A stretch of DNA of 25,595 bases, from positions 72,696 to 98,290 of the forward strand of contig PAEO01000015.1 of NCBI GenBank assembly GCA_002703065.1, given 5' to 3'. The translations under genes and the position numbers were made by a program. The notes beneath the pieces are model-generated. The model was not told where the DNA came from, did no database searches, and worked only from the letters and a program-made list of their open reading frames with translations. Source of the DNA: Flavobacteriaceae bacterium (GTDB lineage: Bacteria; Bacteroidota; Bacteroidia; Flavobacteriales; Flavobacteriaceae). Below are positions 1-8,596 of this stretch, piece by piece (positions within the stretch are counted from its first letter, which is position 1; the number at the start of each line of letters is the position of its first letter).

Positions 1-277
1 TTGGAGTTAAATCCAAAACTAATCGAAGTAAATAAAATTTACCTAAATCTTTTAAAATATGCTTAATTGCCTCACTTTCATAAAATATATTATTTCCTTT
101 AATCAACATTATGGAATCAATTGATTTGTTAATATCCGTATTCTTCTTGTAAAAATTTGATTGAATATTTGCAAATAAGTATTTATCATCTTTGTCATTA
201 TGTAACACCCAACTAAGAAATGAGTTACACATTATACATAGGCCGTCAATGATTACAATACATTTTTTTTGTCCCAT
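1..277 (-). CDS. DCC-family (DUF393) thiol-disulfide protein, C-terminus cut by window edge
   Basis: I translated the minus strand from the ATG at 277 and found 92 codons open to the window edge. The N-terminus reads MGQKKCIVIIDGLCIMCNSF. The DGxCxxC motif (D11, G12, C14, C17) right after a short hydrophobic strand is the signature of the DCC/DUF393 family. These are small thioredoxin-fold-like proteins thought to have thiol-disulfide oxidoreductase activity; their substrates are mostly unknown. Family members are usually about 110-140 aa, so some 20-50 residues lie beyond the edge. The gene lies 40 bp downstream of the FecA-like receptor on the same strand with no terminator between, so co-transcription with it is likely. 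There is no signal peptide, so it should be cytoplasmic. The family call is fairly firm; a link to iron uptake is inferred from position only. Confidence 0.75.
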   Translation of the reverse strand, partial: MGQKKCIVIIDGLCIMCNSFLSWVLHNDKDDKYLFANIQSNFYKKNTDINKSIDSIMLIKGNNIFYESEAIKHILKDLGKFYLLRLVLDLTP

Positions 278-317
278 TTTTCCAAAAACATAACAAAAAT
301 ATATTTAAAAAATTAAT

Positions 318-2522
318 TTAAAAATTATATTCCACTCCAGCATAAAATCCAAAAGGGTGTCCAGGTCTTAGTCCTGCTGGTGCTCTTGAAACCGCATATT
401 TATTATTAAACAAATTTAAAAGCTTTGATTTTAATGATATGTTTTTTTTGATATTGTAATTGAAAGAAACATCAAAAATGAAATATGATGGAATTTCTGC
501 TGAACCATCTGCAAGAGTTGAGAACTTACCATTATAATTAGCATTTAAATTAAACTCAAAAATATTTGTCTCATAACTTATAGATGTGTTCAGTTGGTTT
601 TGAGGAATGTAAGGTATTCTGTCTCCATCACTAACTTCTCCCCAGATATCTTGAGTGCTTCCAAAATCTGATAAAAATTTTGCATTTGTTAAAGTATATG
701 AAAATGAAAAGGGAATTTTAACTTTAGCGCTTTTAATAATATTTGATGTTAATAGAATTTCCAATCCATTAACCAATGCTTCTCCAGCGTTAAATGGATC
801 TAATTCACCAAATCCACCAGTTGCCGCTAGATCATTTCCAAGTAAATTACTGTAATTATTAGAGTAAAAAATTACCTCACCATTAAAATTGTTAACAGAA
901 AATCTTGTTCCAAGTTCAAAATTAATACTTTCTTCTGCTTTTTGTCCCTCAGAGCTTCCTGGTGGAGAGTAACCTTTGTGTATTCCACTAAAAATGGATA
1001 ATTTATTGCTCAATGTGTAGTTTAACCCAATGCCTGGAATAAAGACTGATACTTTATTCTCTATACTAGATAAATTGCTAAAGTCCCTTTTTGGGTTTGA
1101 CTCACCAAAATCATCTCTGCTTAATTTTATAGATTCAAATCTAATTCCAGGTGATACAGTGAATCTATTATTCTTGTACTTATACATGACGTAAGAAGCA
1201 ATAGAATTTGCTGAACTAATTCTATTTCCTTGAGAGCCTTTATCTCCATAGACGCCAAGTGACATAAAGCTATTGTTTATGTTGTATGTATCCTCCCACT
1301 GAAACCTATCTTCTTCATCGTAGTGGACTCTTAATCCGAATTCAAGGTCATTGAAAGAGTTGTTTTTGCCATACCAATGGTAATCTATTTTAGTTTGAAT
1401 TCCCTTGGATATATATTTTCTATTGTTTGCTTTTACTTTTAATGAATTTTCTAAATCTAAATCTCCTTTAAGAATAGACATATGACCTGGGTATTTTTCT
1501 GGACTGGAAATTACTTTTGAAATTTTTTGTGAGCTTTCCTCAAACACGACATCATCGAGTTTGTACCAATTTCTTTTAAACCCATTGAAATAAAAATTAG
1601 ATGTAATTCTAAATTGTTTTGAAAAATTTAGTTCGTACGTTAATAAATATTGAATATGATCTGCATCCATTTTATCTTTCTCAGATCCAGGATATCTAAG
1701 AAAAGGATTTTTTTCAAAATCATTCTCTGTTAAACCAAGATAGGTTTCGTTTGAAATTTCGTCATAATGATGAAATTTAAACTCTAAACTTTGTTTCGTT
1801 TTTCTTTTTTTAGAAATTTCAATTCTTAACTTGGCAGTAATTTCATTTATATCAAAACCAGTATTTAAATTATTTCCTAAAGATTTAAATCCATTTGAAT
1901 TATAGTTTAGGTATTCGATCATATATCTGAAGTTATCATAACTATTTCCAAAGGTTGTATGGCTCTGTCCCGTGCTAAAACTCCCATAACTAGTTGATAT
2001 CTTTCCTTTAAATGAATTTGGAATCTCAGTAGAAACAAAGTTTATCGCACCACCAGTTGTGTAGGGTCCATACTGAATTTGACTACTTCCTTTTAACACT
2101 TCTACAGCATTCATTCTAGCAATTGACGGAAAATAGTATGCAGACGATGCGCTGTACGGAGCAGGAGAGATCAATACTCCATCCTCCATTATAGCTATTT
2201 TTGAGCTTCTCTCTGGAGATGTTCCTCTAATACTAATATTAGGTCTTAATCCGAAACCATCTTCTTCATAGAAATTAATACCTGAAATTTTATTTAAGGC
2301 TCTATTGATGTCAGTGTAATTAAACTCAGCAAGTTCATTTGTTGACAGGTAATAAGCAGCCCCTGTTCTGTTTTTTGCAACAAACTTATTTCCTAAGATT
2401 GAATTTCCTTTTATAATAACTTCATCAAGCAATGTAATTGAGTCCTTAGCTTTTTCATCAATGTTTTTTTGTGAATTTAAAATACAGCAGAATAATATCA
2501 GAAAAAATGTTTTTTTGTTCAA
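318..2522 (-). CDS. FecA-like TonB-dependent outer-membrane receptor
   Basis: A 734-aa outer-membrane receptor, predicted to import a ferric chelate using TonB energy. A signal peptide covers about residues 1-18. The plug domain lies at about 45-165 and contains RPNISIRGTSPERSSKI (93-109), MEDGV (112-116) and YGPYTTGGAINFVST (151-165), all typical of the FecA (ferric dicitrate) branch. The rest is beta-barrel, and the chain ends in aromatic Phe (VEYNF), as expected for BAM-dependent assembly. There is no N-terminal STN signalling domain and no carboxypeptidase-like repeat domain, so FecI/FecR signalling is not expected. The start is TTG: an in-frame TAG lies 24 nt upstream of it, no ATG occurs between, and the next Met is far inside the plug. 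A 19-bp palindrome sits 8 nt before the start codon. It is divergent from an iron ABC importer, which supports iron as cargo. The exact chelate is unknown. Confidence 0.88.
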   Translation of the reverse strand: MNKKTFFLILFCCILNSQKNIDEKAKDSITLLDEVIIKGNSILGNKFVAKNRTGAAYYLSTNELAEFNYTDINRALNKISGINFYEEDGFGLRPNISIRGTSPERSSKIAIMEDGVLISPAPYSASSAYYFPSIARMNAVEVLKGSSQIQYGPYTTGGAINFVSTEIPNSFKGKISTSYGSFSTGQSHTTFGNSYDNFRYMIEYLNYNSNGFKSLGNNLNTGFDINEITAKLRIEISKKRKTKQSLEFKFHHYDEISNETYLGLTENDFEKNPFLRYPGSEKDKMDADHIQYLLTYELNFSKQFRITSNFYFNGFKRNWYKLDDVVFEESSQKISKVISSPEKYPGHMSILKGDLDLENSLKVKANNRKYISKGIQTKIDYHWYGKNNSFNDLEFGLRVHYDEEDRFQWEDTYNINNSFMSLGVYGDKGSQGNRISSANSIASYVMYKYKNNRFTVSPGIRFESIKLSRDDFGESNPKRDFSNLSSIENKVSVFIPGIGLNYTLSNKLSIFSGIHKGYSPPGSSEGQKAEESINFELGTRFSVNNFNGEVIFYSNNYSNLLGNDLAATGGFGELDPFNAGEALVNGLEILLTSNIIKSAKVKIPFSFSYTLTNAKFLSDFGSTQDIWGEVSDGDRIPYIPQNQLNTSISYETNIFEFNLNANYNGKFSTLADGSAEIPSYFIFDVSFNYNIKKNISLKSKLLNLFNNKYAVSRAPAGLRPGHPFGFYAGVEYNF

Positions 2523-2530
2523 ATTACGTA

Positions 2531-2549
2531 ATTTAGAATGATTCTAAAT
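2531..2549. promoter_or_regulatory. 19-bp palindromic operator, copy 1 (iron-type repressor site)
   Basis: ATTTAGAATGATTCTAAAT is a perfect 9-1-9 inverted repeat, 8 nt upstream of the TTG start of the FecA-like receptor. Size and symmetry fit DtxR/IdeR or Fur family boxes. The TTAG...CTAA flanks look more like DtxR/IdeR sites than the Fur consensus. Binding here would block the receptor promoter or transcript start. The regulator is not encoded in this window. Confidence 0.7.
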
Positions 2550-2575
2550 CAATTTTTTGCTAATATAGAATTATT

Positions 2576-2594
2576 ATTTAGAATTAGTCTAAAT
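2576..2594. promoter_or_regulatory. 19-bp palindromic operator, copy 2
   Basis: ATTTAGAATTAGTCTAAAT matches copy 1 in its left half and is an inverted repeat with one mismatched pair of nine. Its centre is 45 bp from that of copy 1, and it ends 48 nt before the ATG of the iron-binding lipoprotein gene. Its position suits a repressor site for the rightward promoter. I could not place a clear TAnnTTTG box; the best candidate -7 region overlaps this site. Confidence 0.65.
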
Positions 2595-2642
2595 AAAGGA
2601 TTTTTTTTTTCTTTGTAAAGATTTATTTTTCAAATTTTAAAT

Positions 2643-3665
2643 ATGAATAGATTTTTAAAAATATTTTTCATACTATTTCTTTATTCATGTCAAACAAATA
2701 ATGTAAATAATGAAATAAATATTTACAGTCAAAGACACTACGCAGTGGACGAGTTACAGTATAAAAATTTTACCGAGGAAACTGGCATTAAAATTAATGT
2801 AACCAAAGCTAATGCTGATGAACTAATACAACGACTTAAACTAGAAGGAGAAAGTAGTCCTGCTGATTTATTTATAACTGTTGATGTTGGTAAATTATGG
2901 CAAGCAGGTGATATGAACCTATTACAAAAAATTAATGACTCAACAGTAACAAAAAATATTGATAAAAATTTTCTTGATCCTAATGATTATTGGGTTCCTG
3001 TAACATATCGATCAAGAATTATAGTTTACAGCAATGAGAGAGTAAAAGAAAATGAGCTGAGTACTTATGAAGATTTAGCAAATGAAAAATGGAAAAATAG
3101 ATTACTTATTAGATCTTCATCCAATTCATATAATCAAGCATTAATGTCATCCTTAATAGCTAATTTGGGTTCTGATTTAGCAGAGTATTGGTCTAGAAAA
3201 ATTGTAGATAATCTTGCAAGAGACCCTAAAGGAAATGATAGAGATCAAGTAAAAGCAATAGCAGCTGGTCAAGGAGACATAGCAGTTGTAAATTCATATT
3301 ACATTGGATTGTTGTTATCTTCAGAAAAAGATGAAGAATTAGAAGCTGGAAAAGCAGTAAGTGTATTTTTTCCTAATCAAGCAGAGGGTGAAAGAGGTGC
3401 TCATATAAACGTCTCTGGAATTGCTTTAACCAAAAACTCTCCTAATAAAGAAAATGCAATGAAACTGATCAAATATCTTACTTCTCCAAAAGCTCAACAA
3501 ACATATGTAGATAACACATATGAATATTCAGTAATACCCTCAATTGAGCCAAATGAAATTGTGAAAAATTGGGGTAATTTCAAAAAAGATAATCTGGATT
3601 TAAATATGTTAGGTTCAAAAAGAAATGAAGCTGTTCGTATATTTGATAAATCAGGTTGGAAATAA
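2643..3665 (+). CDS. fbpA: Ferric-iron-binding lipoprotein of ABC importer (FbpA/FutA-like)
   Basis: A 340-aa substrate-binding protein for Fe(III). A lipoprotein signal peptide ends in the lipobox LYSC, with Cys16 as the lipid anchor. The mature part opens with INIYSQRHYAVDE (25-37), the first strand of class-II Fe(III)-binding proteins, in which His32 and Tyr33 are likely ligands. NSYYIG (217-222) carries the paired Tyr219-Tyr220 that bind iron in FbpA/FutA proteins. Length is normal for the family. Proteobacterial homologues are soluble in the periplasm; here the protein is tethered. The ATG lies 48 nt after operator copy 2. The permease gene overlaps its 3' end by 10 nt, so the two are translationally coupled. 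Identification rests on the motifs and on the permease and ATPase that follow. Confidence 0.9.
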   Translation: MNRFLKIFFILFLYSCQTNNVNNEINIYSQRHYAVDELQYKNFTEETGIKINVTKANADELIQRLKLEGESSPADLFITVDVGKLWQAGDMNLLQKINDSTVTKNIDKNFLDPNDYWVPVTYRSRIIVYSNERVKENELSTYEDLANEKWKNRLLIRSSSNSYNQALMSSLIANLGSDLAEYWSRKIVDNLARDPKGNDRDQVKAIAAGQGDIAVVNSYYIGLLLSSEKDEELEAGKAVSVFFPNQAEGERGAHINVSGIALTKNSPNKENAMKLIKYLTSPKAQQTYVDNTYEYSVIPSIEPNEIVKNWGNFKKDNLDLNMLGSKRNEAVRIFDKSGWK

Positions 3666-5254
3666 ATTTAATAAAACTTAAAAAAAATTTAAAAAGTCTA
3701 ATAAGCGTAACTTTATTAGTTGCGCTTGTTCTTTTACCTGTAATTACTTTAATTATTAGTTCAATTAACCTTGATACCAGTAATTTTAAGTACTTGTGGG
3801 ATTATTTGCTTATTGATTATAGTTTTGATACTATATATTTATTATTTCTCACTTTATTATTTTCATTACTATTAGGAATTTTACCTGCATGGTTTATTAG
3901 CGTGAATAAATTTAGAGGCAGAAAAATTTATGACCTTCTACTTTATCTTCCACTTGCAATACCTACCTACATAATGTCTTTTTCATACGCCGAAATTTTA
4001 AGTTTTTCTGGTCCTTTTCAAAATTTAGTCAAAGACTATTTTCCAAACTTTTCTGATATTGTAAATAGGGATTATTTACAAATTGAAGTTTTAGCTCTAC
4101 TACTTTCATTTTCACTTTTTCCATATCTATATGCTGCATGTAGAATATCCTTTTCAATGATTGGTAAAAATTATATTAATCTTTCAAAAAATCTTGGACT
4201 AAATGAAATAAAAACTTTTTTTAAAGTTGGAATTCCTTTGTCAAGACCATCAATTTTTTCAGCTATTTTTCTCATAAGTATGGAAGTTCTTAATGAATAT
4301 GGTGCCGTAAGTTATTTTGGTGTTAACACATACACAAGTGGAATTTTTAGAGCTTGGGGTTCTCTAGCAGATATTAATACTGCATCATTACTTTCGGTTT
4401 TTTTATTTTTTGTGGTTTTTGTTTTCTTCTTAACTGAAAAATTTTTTACAAATAAGTATAAATATGATATAAAAATCAATTCCATTTCAGATCACAAATT
4501 TCACAACACAAATTTTAAATTACTTTTAATTCACACAGTTTGTTTAGCTATTATTTTTTTCTCTCTTATTATTCCAATTATTTTCATGATAAATAACGCT
4601 TTTATAGTCAGTGATAATATAGATTTTGATAATTTAATTTTATTAACAAAAAATACAATTTTAGTTTCTTTAATTTCAACAATTCTTATATTGATTACTG
4701 TTCTCGGTATTCAATTTTTAAGTAGAGTTTCTAGTGTAAAATTTTTAAGATTTACAAGTAATTTAATATCACTTTCGTATGCTCTTCCTGGTGCTGTGAT
4801 TGGAATTTCATTAATTTTACTATTCTCTCCTGTTAATGATTTTTTTGGATTTTTGATAATTGGATCTTTTCCGGTATTGATTTATGCCTACTTTATAAGG
4901 TACATGGCTGTAGCAGTTTCTCCAATTTCTTCTAGTTTTGAAAAAATATCAACCAAATTAGATGATACAGGTAAAAATTTAGGATTAAATCCTTTTAAAT
5001 ATTTTAGTAAAATCTTTATTCCGTTGAATAAAAAAGCCATAATTATAGCTTTTTGTATTTCCTTTGTTGATATCATGAAAGATCTTCCTTTGACACTAAT
5101 TTTAAGGCCATTTAATTTTGATACACTTGCTACAAAAACATATGAATTAGCAGTTGAAGAAATGATTACAGAATCTGCCATATATTCACTTGCAATTATT
5201 AGCTTTGGTTTTATTTTATTATCAGTATTAAATTTAACTCAATCCAAATCATAA
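3656..5254 (+). CDS. fbpB: Iron ABC importer permease, fused two-domain (FbpB/FutB-like)
   Basis: A 532-aa inner-membrane protein with about twelve hydrophobic segments in two homologous halves, as in FbpB-type permeases that need no second permease subunit. Each half has an EAA-like cytoplasmic loop that docks on the ATPase: NLSKNLGLNEIKTFFKVGIP (about 175-194) and DTGKNLGLNPFKYFSKIFIP (437-456). The shared xNLGLN core shows the internal duplication. The start is TTG at 3656, inside the end of fbpA. No ATG exists in this frame before residue 107, which would delete the first membrane segments, and an in-frame stop lies 9 nt upstream of the TTG. The ATPase gene begins at the next base after its stop. 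The family call is firm; Fe(III) as substrate is inferred from the binding protein. Confidence 0.9.
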   Translation: MEINLIKLKKNLKSLISVTLLVALVLLPVITLIISSINLDTSNFKYLWDYLLIDYSFDTIYLLFLTLLFSLLLGILPAWFISVNKFRGRKIYDLLLYLPLAIPTYIMSFSYAEILSFSGPFQNLVKDYFPNFSDIVNRDYLQIEVLALLLSFSLFPYLYAACRISFSMIGKNYINLSKNLGLNEIKTFFKVGIPLSRPSIFSAIFLISMEVLNEYGAVSYFGVNTYTSGIFRAWGSLADINTASLLSVFLFFVVFVFFLTEKFFTNKYKYDIKINSISDHKFHNTNFKLLLIHTVCLAIIFFSLIIPIIFMINNAFIVSDNIDFDNLILLTKNTILVSLISTILILITVLGIQFLSRVSSVKFLRFTSNLISLSYALPGAVIGISLILLFSPVNDFFGFLIIGSFPVLIYAYFIRYMAVAVSPISSSFEKISTKLDDTGKNLGLNPFKYFSKIFIPLNKKAIIIAFCISFVDIMKDLPLTLILRPFNFDTLATKTYELAVEEMITESAIYSLAIISFGFILLSVLNLTQSKS

Positions 5255-6220
5255 ATGTTTTTAAAAGTTTCTAATCTAAAAAAAATGTATGGTAACGATG
5301 AACCTATTATTAAATCACTAAATTTTAGTGTTAAGAATAGTGAGATTATTTCTTTTATTGGGGAGTCAGGTAGTGGTAAAACAACTTTTTTAAGATGCCT
5401 GGCGGGGCTTGAGGAGGTTGACTCTGGTAAAATTGAACTTAATGGAAAAATATTAAATGATTCAAATACCTTAATTGAATCCCACAATAGAAAAATTGGA
5501 TTCGTATTCCAAGATTATCCTTTATTTCCGCACCTTAACGTGGCTCAAAATATTATTCTAAATCTTGAAAAAAAGTATAAACTAAACCTAGAAAATATTT
5601 TAGAATTAACTAATTTAAATTTTCTTAAAAAAAGGTATCCTCATGAACTTTCTGGTGGTGAACAACAAAGAGTTGCGATTGCTAGGGCAATTATTCGAGA
5701 GCCTGATTTGTTATTATTAGATGAACCTTTCAGTAATCTAGATTCAGCTATTAAATCACAAATAAAAAATGAAATAAAAAGGATTGTTAAAGATTTAAAT
5801 ATTACGACGATATTAGTAACTCATGACATAAAAGATATTCTTGAAATATCAGACAGAATATTGATTTTTAAAGCAGGTGTACTGCAGCAGTATGATACAC
5901 CATCTGATGTTTATTGCAAACCAGTTAATTGTTATTGTGCTGAAATGCTTGGAAAATTAAATCCAATAGTTGAAAATCACAAAAATTTATTTATTCGACC
6001 CGAGAGTGTAAATATTGTACAAAATTCAGATCATGAAGGTACAGTTGTTAAATCAATTTTCTCCGGAAAAGAATTTTTACTGAAAGTATTAGTTGGTGAT
6101 AATTATTGGAATTTATATTCGAAAAATTCTTATAAGTCTGGATGTAAAATATATCTAGACTTTAACAAAGAAGATTTAATTGATTTTCCTGAAAATTGTA
6201 AAGGTTTCTTTAAAGTGTAG
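5255..6220 (+). CDS. fbpC: Iron ABC importer ATPase (FbpC-like)
   Basis: A 321-aa ATP-binding subunit that powers the importer. Motifs appear in order: Walker A GESGSGKT (36-43), Q-loop Gln86 in VFQDYPLFPH, signature LSGGEQQ (132-138), Walker B LLLLDEP (152-158), D-loop SNLD, and switch His190 in VTHD. About 90 residues after the ATPase core form a TOBE-like regulatory domain that starts near the LFIRPESV segment, as in FbpC/PotA/CysA transporters. The ATG directly follows the permease TAA with no gap. No hairpin terminator is visible in the 32 bp between its stop and the guaB promoter, so some read-through into guaB is possible. Confidence 0.93.
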   Translation: MFLKVSNLKKMYGNDEPIIKSLNFSVKNSEIISFIGESGSGKTTFLRCLAGLEEVDSGKIELNGKILNDSNTLIESHNRKIGFVFQDYPLFPHLNVAQNIILNLEKKYKLNLENILELTNLNFLKKRYPHELSGGEQQRVAIARAIIREPDLLLLDEPFSNLDSAIKSQIKNEIKRIVKDLNITTILVTHDIKDILEISDRILIFKAGVLQQYDTPSDVYCKPVNCYCAEMLGKLNPIVENHKNLFIRPESVNIVQNSDHEGTVVKSIFSGKEFLLKVLVGDNYWNLYSKNSYKSGCKIYLDFNKEDLIDFPENCKGFFKV

Positions 6221-6252
6221 ATTATAACATAGCAAGGTTAATATATTTACAC

Positions 6253-6260
6253 TATATTTG
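6253..6260 (+). promoter_or_regulatory. -7 promoter element for guaB
   Basis: TATATTTG matches the Bacteroidota -7 consensus TAnnTTTG exactly and lies 23 nt before the guaB ATG. I see no clear TTTG -33 box at the usual spacing. Its last base is the first base of an alternative GTG codon, which argues against starting guaB there. Confidence 0.55.
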
Positions 6261-6283
6261 TGCGCAATTATTTCTTAATTGCT

Positions 6284-7756
6284 ATGGCTTCAAATAATTC
6301 AAAATTTTTAGAAATTGGTTTAACATTCGATGATGTTCTTCTAGTTCCTGCATACTCTGAAGTTTTACCTTCAGAAGTTTCATTACATTCTAGATTTTCT
6401 AAAAATCTTAAATTAAAGGTTCCAATTGTCTCTGCTGCGATGGATACTGTTACTGAAAGTAAAATGGCAATTGCGATGGCTCAAGAGGGTGGGATTGGTG
6501 TAATTCATAAAAATTTATCAATTGAAGAACAAAGTGACAAAGTAAGAAAAGTTAAAAGATCTGAGTCTGGGATGATTCTGGATCCAATTACATTGTCTAA
6601 ATCTAAAACTGTTGCAGATGCTTTAAATTGCATGAAGGAATACAGTATTGGTGGAATTCCAGTTGTTGATAGTAATAAAAAGTTAATTGGTATTGTAACT
6701 AATAGAGATTTGAGGTTTGAAAAACAACTTGACAAAAAAATTGGGGATGTTATGACTTTTAAAAATCTTGTTACAGGATCTAAAAAGTTAACATTAAAAG
6801 AAGCTGAAATAATCCTTCAAGAAAATAAAATTGAAAAATTACCAATTGTAGATAAAGACTATAAGTTAATCGGATTAATTACTTTTAGAGATATTCAAAA
6901 ATTAACAACTAAACCGTCTTCAAACAAAGATGAATTTGGAAGACTAATGGTTGCAGCTGCAGTTGGAGTAGGAGGCGATTCGATCGAAAGAACAGAAATG
7001 CTACATAATGCCGGATTAGATGCTGTGGTTATCGATACAGCACATGCTCACACAAGTTCTGTTTTAGAAACAATCAAGAAATTAAAATCAAAATTCCCTT
7101 CACTAGATGTTGTTGCTGGAAATATTGCAACTGGTGATGCTGCAAAGTTTTTAGCTAAAGCTGGTGTAGATGGAATTAAAGTTGGAATTGGCCCAGGTTC
7201 AATATGTACTACACGTATAATTGCTGGTGTTGGATATCCGCAGTTATCTGCAATTCACAATATTTCAAAAGCTTTAAAAGGAAGTGGTATTCCAGTTATT
7301 GCTGATGGAGGAGTTAAGCACACAGGCGATATAACTAAAGCAATTGCTGCAGGAGCTGATTGTGTTATGTTAGGTTCATTACTTGCTGGAACTCATGAGT
7401 CACCAGGTGAGACAATTATTTATGAGGGAAGAAAATTTAAAACCTATAGAGGAATGGGATCACTTGAAGCAATGCAAAAAGGAAGTAAAGAAAGATACTT
7501 TCAATCCAATGTGGATGACAAAAACAAGCTTGTTCCTGAAGGAATTGTGGGTAGAGTTCCATATAAAGGTTTTATTGTAGAAAGCATGTATCAATTTGTT
7601 GGTGGAATTAGATCAGGCATGGGATATTGTGGAGCAAACACGATAGATGATTTAAAAAATAAATCATGTTTTGTTCAAATTACTAGAGCAGGACTAGATG
7701 AAAGTCATCCTCACAATATTACAATTACTAAAGAGTCACCAAATTATTCCAGATAA
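6284..7756 (+). CDS. guaB: IMP dehydrogenase
   Basis: A 490-aa enzyme that oxidises IMP to XMP with NAD+, the first committed step of GMP synthesis, in the cytoplasm. The N-terminal segment [15 protein letters not shown] and VSAAMDT are canonical. Two CBS domains are inserted at about 95-210. The catalytic loop [10 protein letters not shown] holds Cys308. The mobile flap carries [10 protein letters not shown] (388-397) and the Arg404-Tyr405 pair. Asp251 in VVIDTAHAH is the usual NAD/IMP-site Asp. I start at the ATG at 6284, not the in-frame GTG at 6260, because the GTG overlaps the -7 box and would add eight non-conserved residues; 490 aa is the usual length. The next gene starts immediately after the stop codon. 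Confidence 0.96.
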   Translation: MASNNSKFLEIGLTFDDVLLVPAYSEVLPSEVSLHSRFSKNLKLKVPIVSAAMDTVTESKMAIAMAQEGGIGVIHKNLSIEEQSDKVRKVKRSESGMILDPITLSKSKTVADALNCMKEYSIGGIPVVDSNKKLIGIVTNRDLRFEKQLDKKIGDVMTFKNLVTGSKKLTLKEAEIILQENKIEKLPIVDKDYKLIGLITFRDIQKLTTKPSSNKDEFGRLMVAAAVGVGGDSIERTEMLHNAGLDAVVIDTAHAHTSSVLETIKKLKSKFPSLDVVAGNIATGDAAKFLAKAGVDGIKVGIGPGSICTTRIIAGVGYPQLSAIHNISKALKGSGIPVIADGGVKHTGDITKAIAAGADCVMLGSLLAGTHESPGETIIYEGRKFKTYRGMGSLEAMQKGSKERYFQSNVDDKNKLVPEGIVGRVPYKGFIVESMYQFVGGIRSGMGYCGANTIDDLKNKSCFVQITRAGLDESHPHNITITKESPNYSR

Positions 7757-8596
7757 TTGAAAAAGATTTTTATTTTTTTTCTCGTTTTTTTGGGTTGTGA
7801 TATCTCAGCTCCTATTGAAAGTGAGGTTGTGGCTAGAGTAGGTGAAAATACTTTAATCAAAGAAGACATAATTAATTTGGTTCCAGACGGCTTAAGCAAA
7901 GATGACTCAATTAAAATATTAACCAAATACATTGATAATTGGGCATTGAATCAACTTATACGTGAAAATGCAGAATTGAACCTCTCTGTTGATGAAATTG
8001 AAGAAATAACTAAGCTTTCAGAAAAGTATTATAATGAACTTTTTATTACTGCATATAAAAATAAAGTTGCTGCAGTTAATTCAGATACAATTGTAAATTC
8101 TTCGGATGTGATTGATTATTATGAAGAATTCAGAGATAATTTTAAACTTTATGAAGATATTATTAAAGGAAGATATGCTAAACTGAGTAAAGATAATTTC
8201 AATCTTCAAGAGATTAAAAGAAGATTTAGAAGATTAAATAATAATGATAAATCATTTTTTGATTCAATTTCAATTCAGCTTTTGAATTATTCATTTAACG
8301 ATTCAACATGGATTAATAAAAATTTATTTTTTAATAAAATCCCTGTTTTAAATGATCTAGAAAAAGAAAAAATTGTTAAAAATATGTTATACCATTCAAA
8401 AGAAGATTCTATGGATCTATATTTGGTAAAAGTTAATGATTATAAAAAGGTAGATGATGTCGCTCCAATAGATTATATTTATGGTCGAATTGAAGAAATT
8501 CTTCAGAATAGAAAGAGAGTTGATTTTATTAAAAAATTTGAAAAAGAAATTTTAGACAATGCAAAGAAAGATAACAAGTTTCAGTTTAATAAGTAA
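7757..8596 (+). CDS. SurA-N-like periplasmic lipoprotein without PPIase domain
   Basis: A 279-aa predicted lipoprotein. The signal peptide MKKIFIFFLVFLGC places the lipid-anchored Cys at residue 14. The mature N-terminus VARVGENTLIKEDI followed by a run of helices resembles the SurA/PpiC N-terminal chaperone region (compare AAVVGDFIILDSDI in the next protein). No parvulin motif such as the RHIL strand or a GGxxG segment is visible, so isomerase activity is unlikely. The start is TTG: the codon just before it is the in-frame TAA of guaB and no ATG fits the signal peptide. Its 3' end overlaps the SurA gene by 38 nt. It is probably a membrane-tethered partner or paralogue of SurA in outer-membrane protein folding. 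This is inferred from position and the N-terminal likeness. Confidence 0.7.
   Translation: MKKIFIFFLVFLGCDISAPIESEVVARVGENTLIKEDIINLVPDGLSKDDSIKILTKYIDNWALNQLIRENAELNLSVDEIEEITKLSEKYYNELFITAYKNKVAAVNSDTIVNSSDVIDYYEEFRDNFKLYEDIIKGRYAKLSKDNFNLQEIKRRFRRLNNNDKSFFDSISIQLLNYSFNDSTWINKNLFFNKIPVLNDLEKEKIVKNMLYHSKEDSMDLYLVKVNDYKKVDDVAPIDYIYGRIEEILQNRKRVDFIKKFEKEILDNAKKDNKFQFNK

Noticed and set aside
318..2522. FecI/FecR-type signalling receptor
   Set aside because: The receptor has no STN domain before the plug, and no sigma or anti-sigma gene lies in the window.
4888..5487. Two minus-strand open frames opposite fbpB and fbpC
   Set aside because: Both are antisense to strong ABC transporter motifs and have no domain, signal peptide or promoter of their own.
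6260..6283. Upstream GTG start for guaB adding eight residues
   Set aside because: The GTG overlaps the last base of the TATATTTG -7 box and the extra residues are not part of the IMP dehydrogenase family; the ATG at 6284 gives the normal length.
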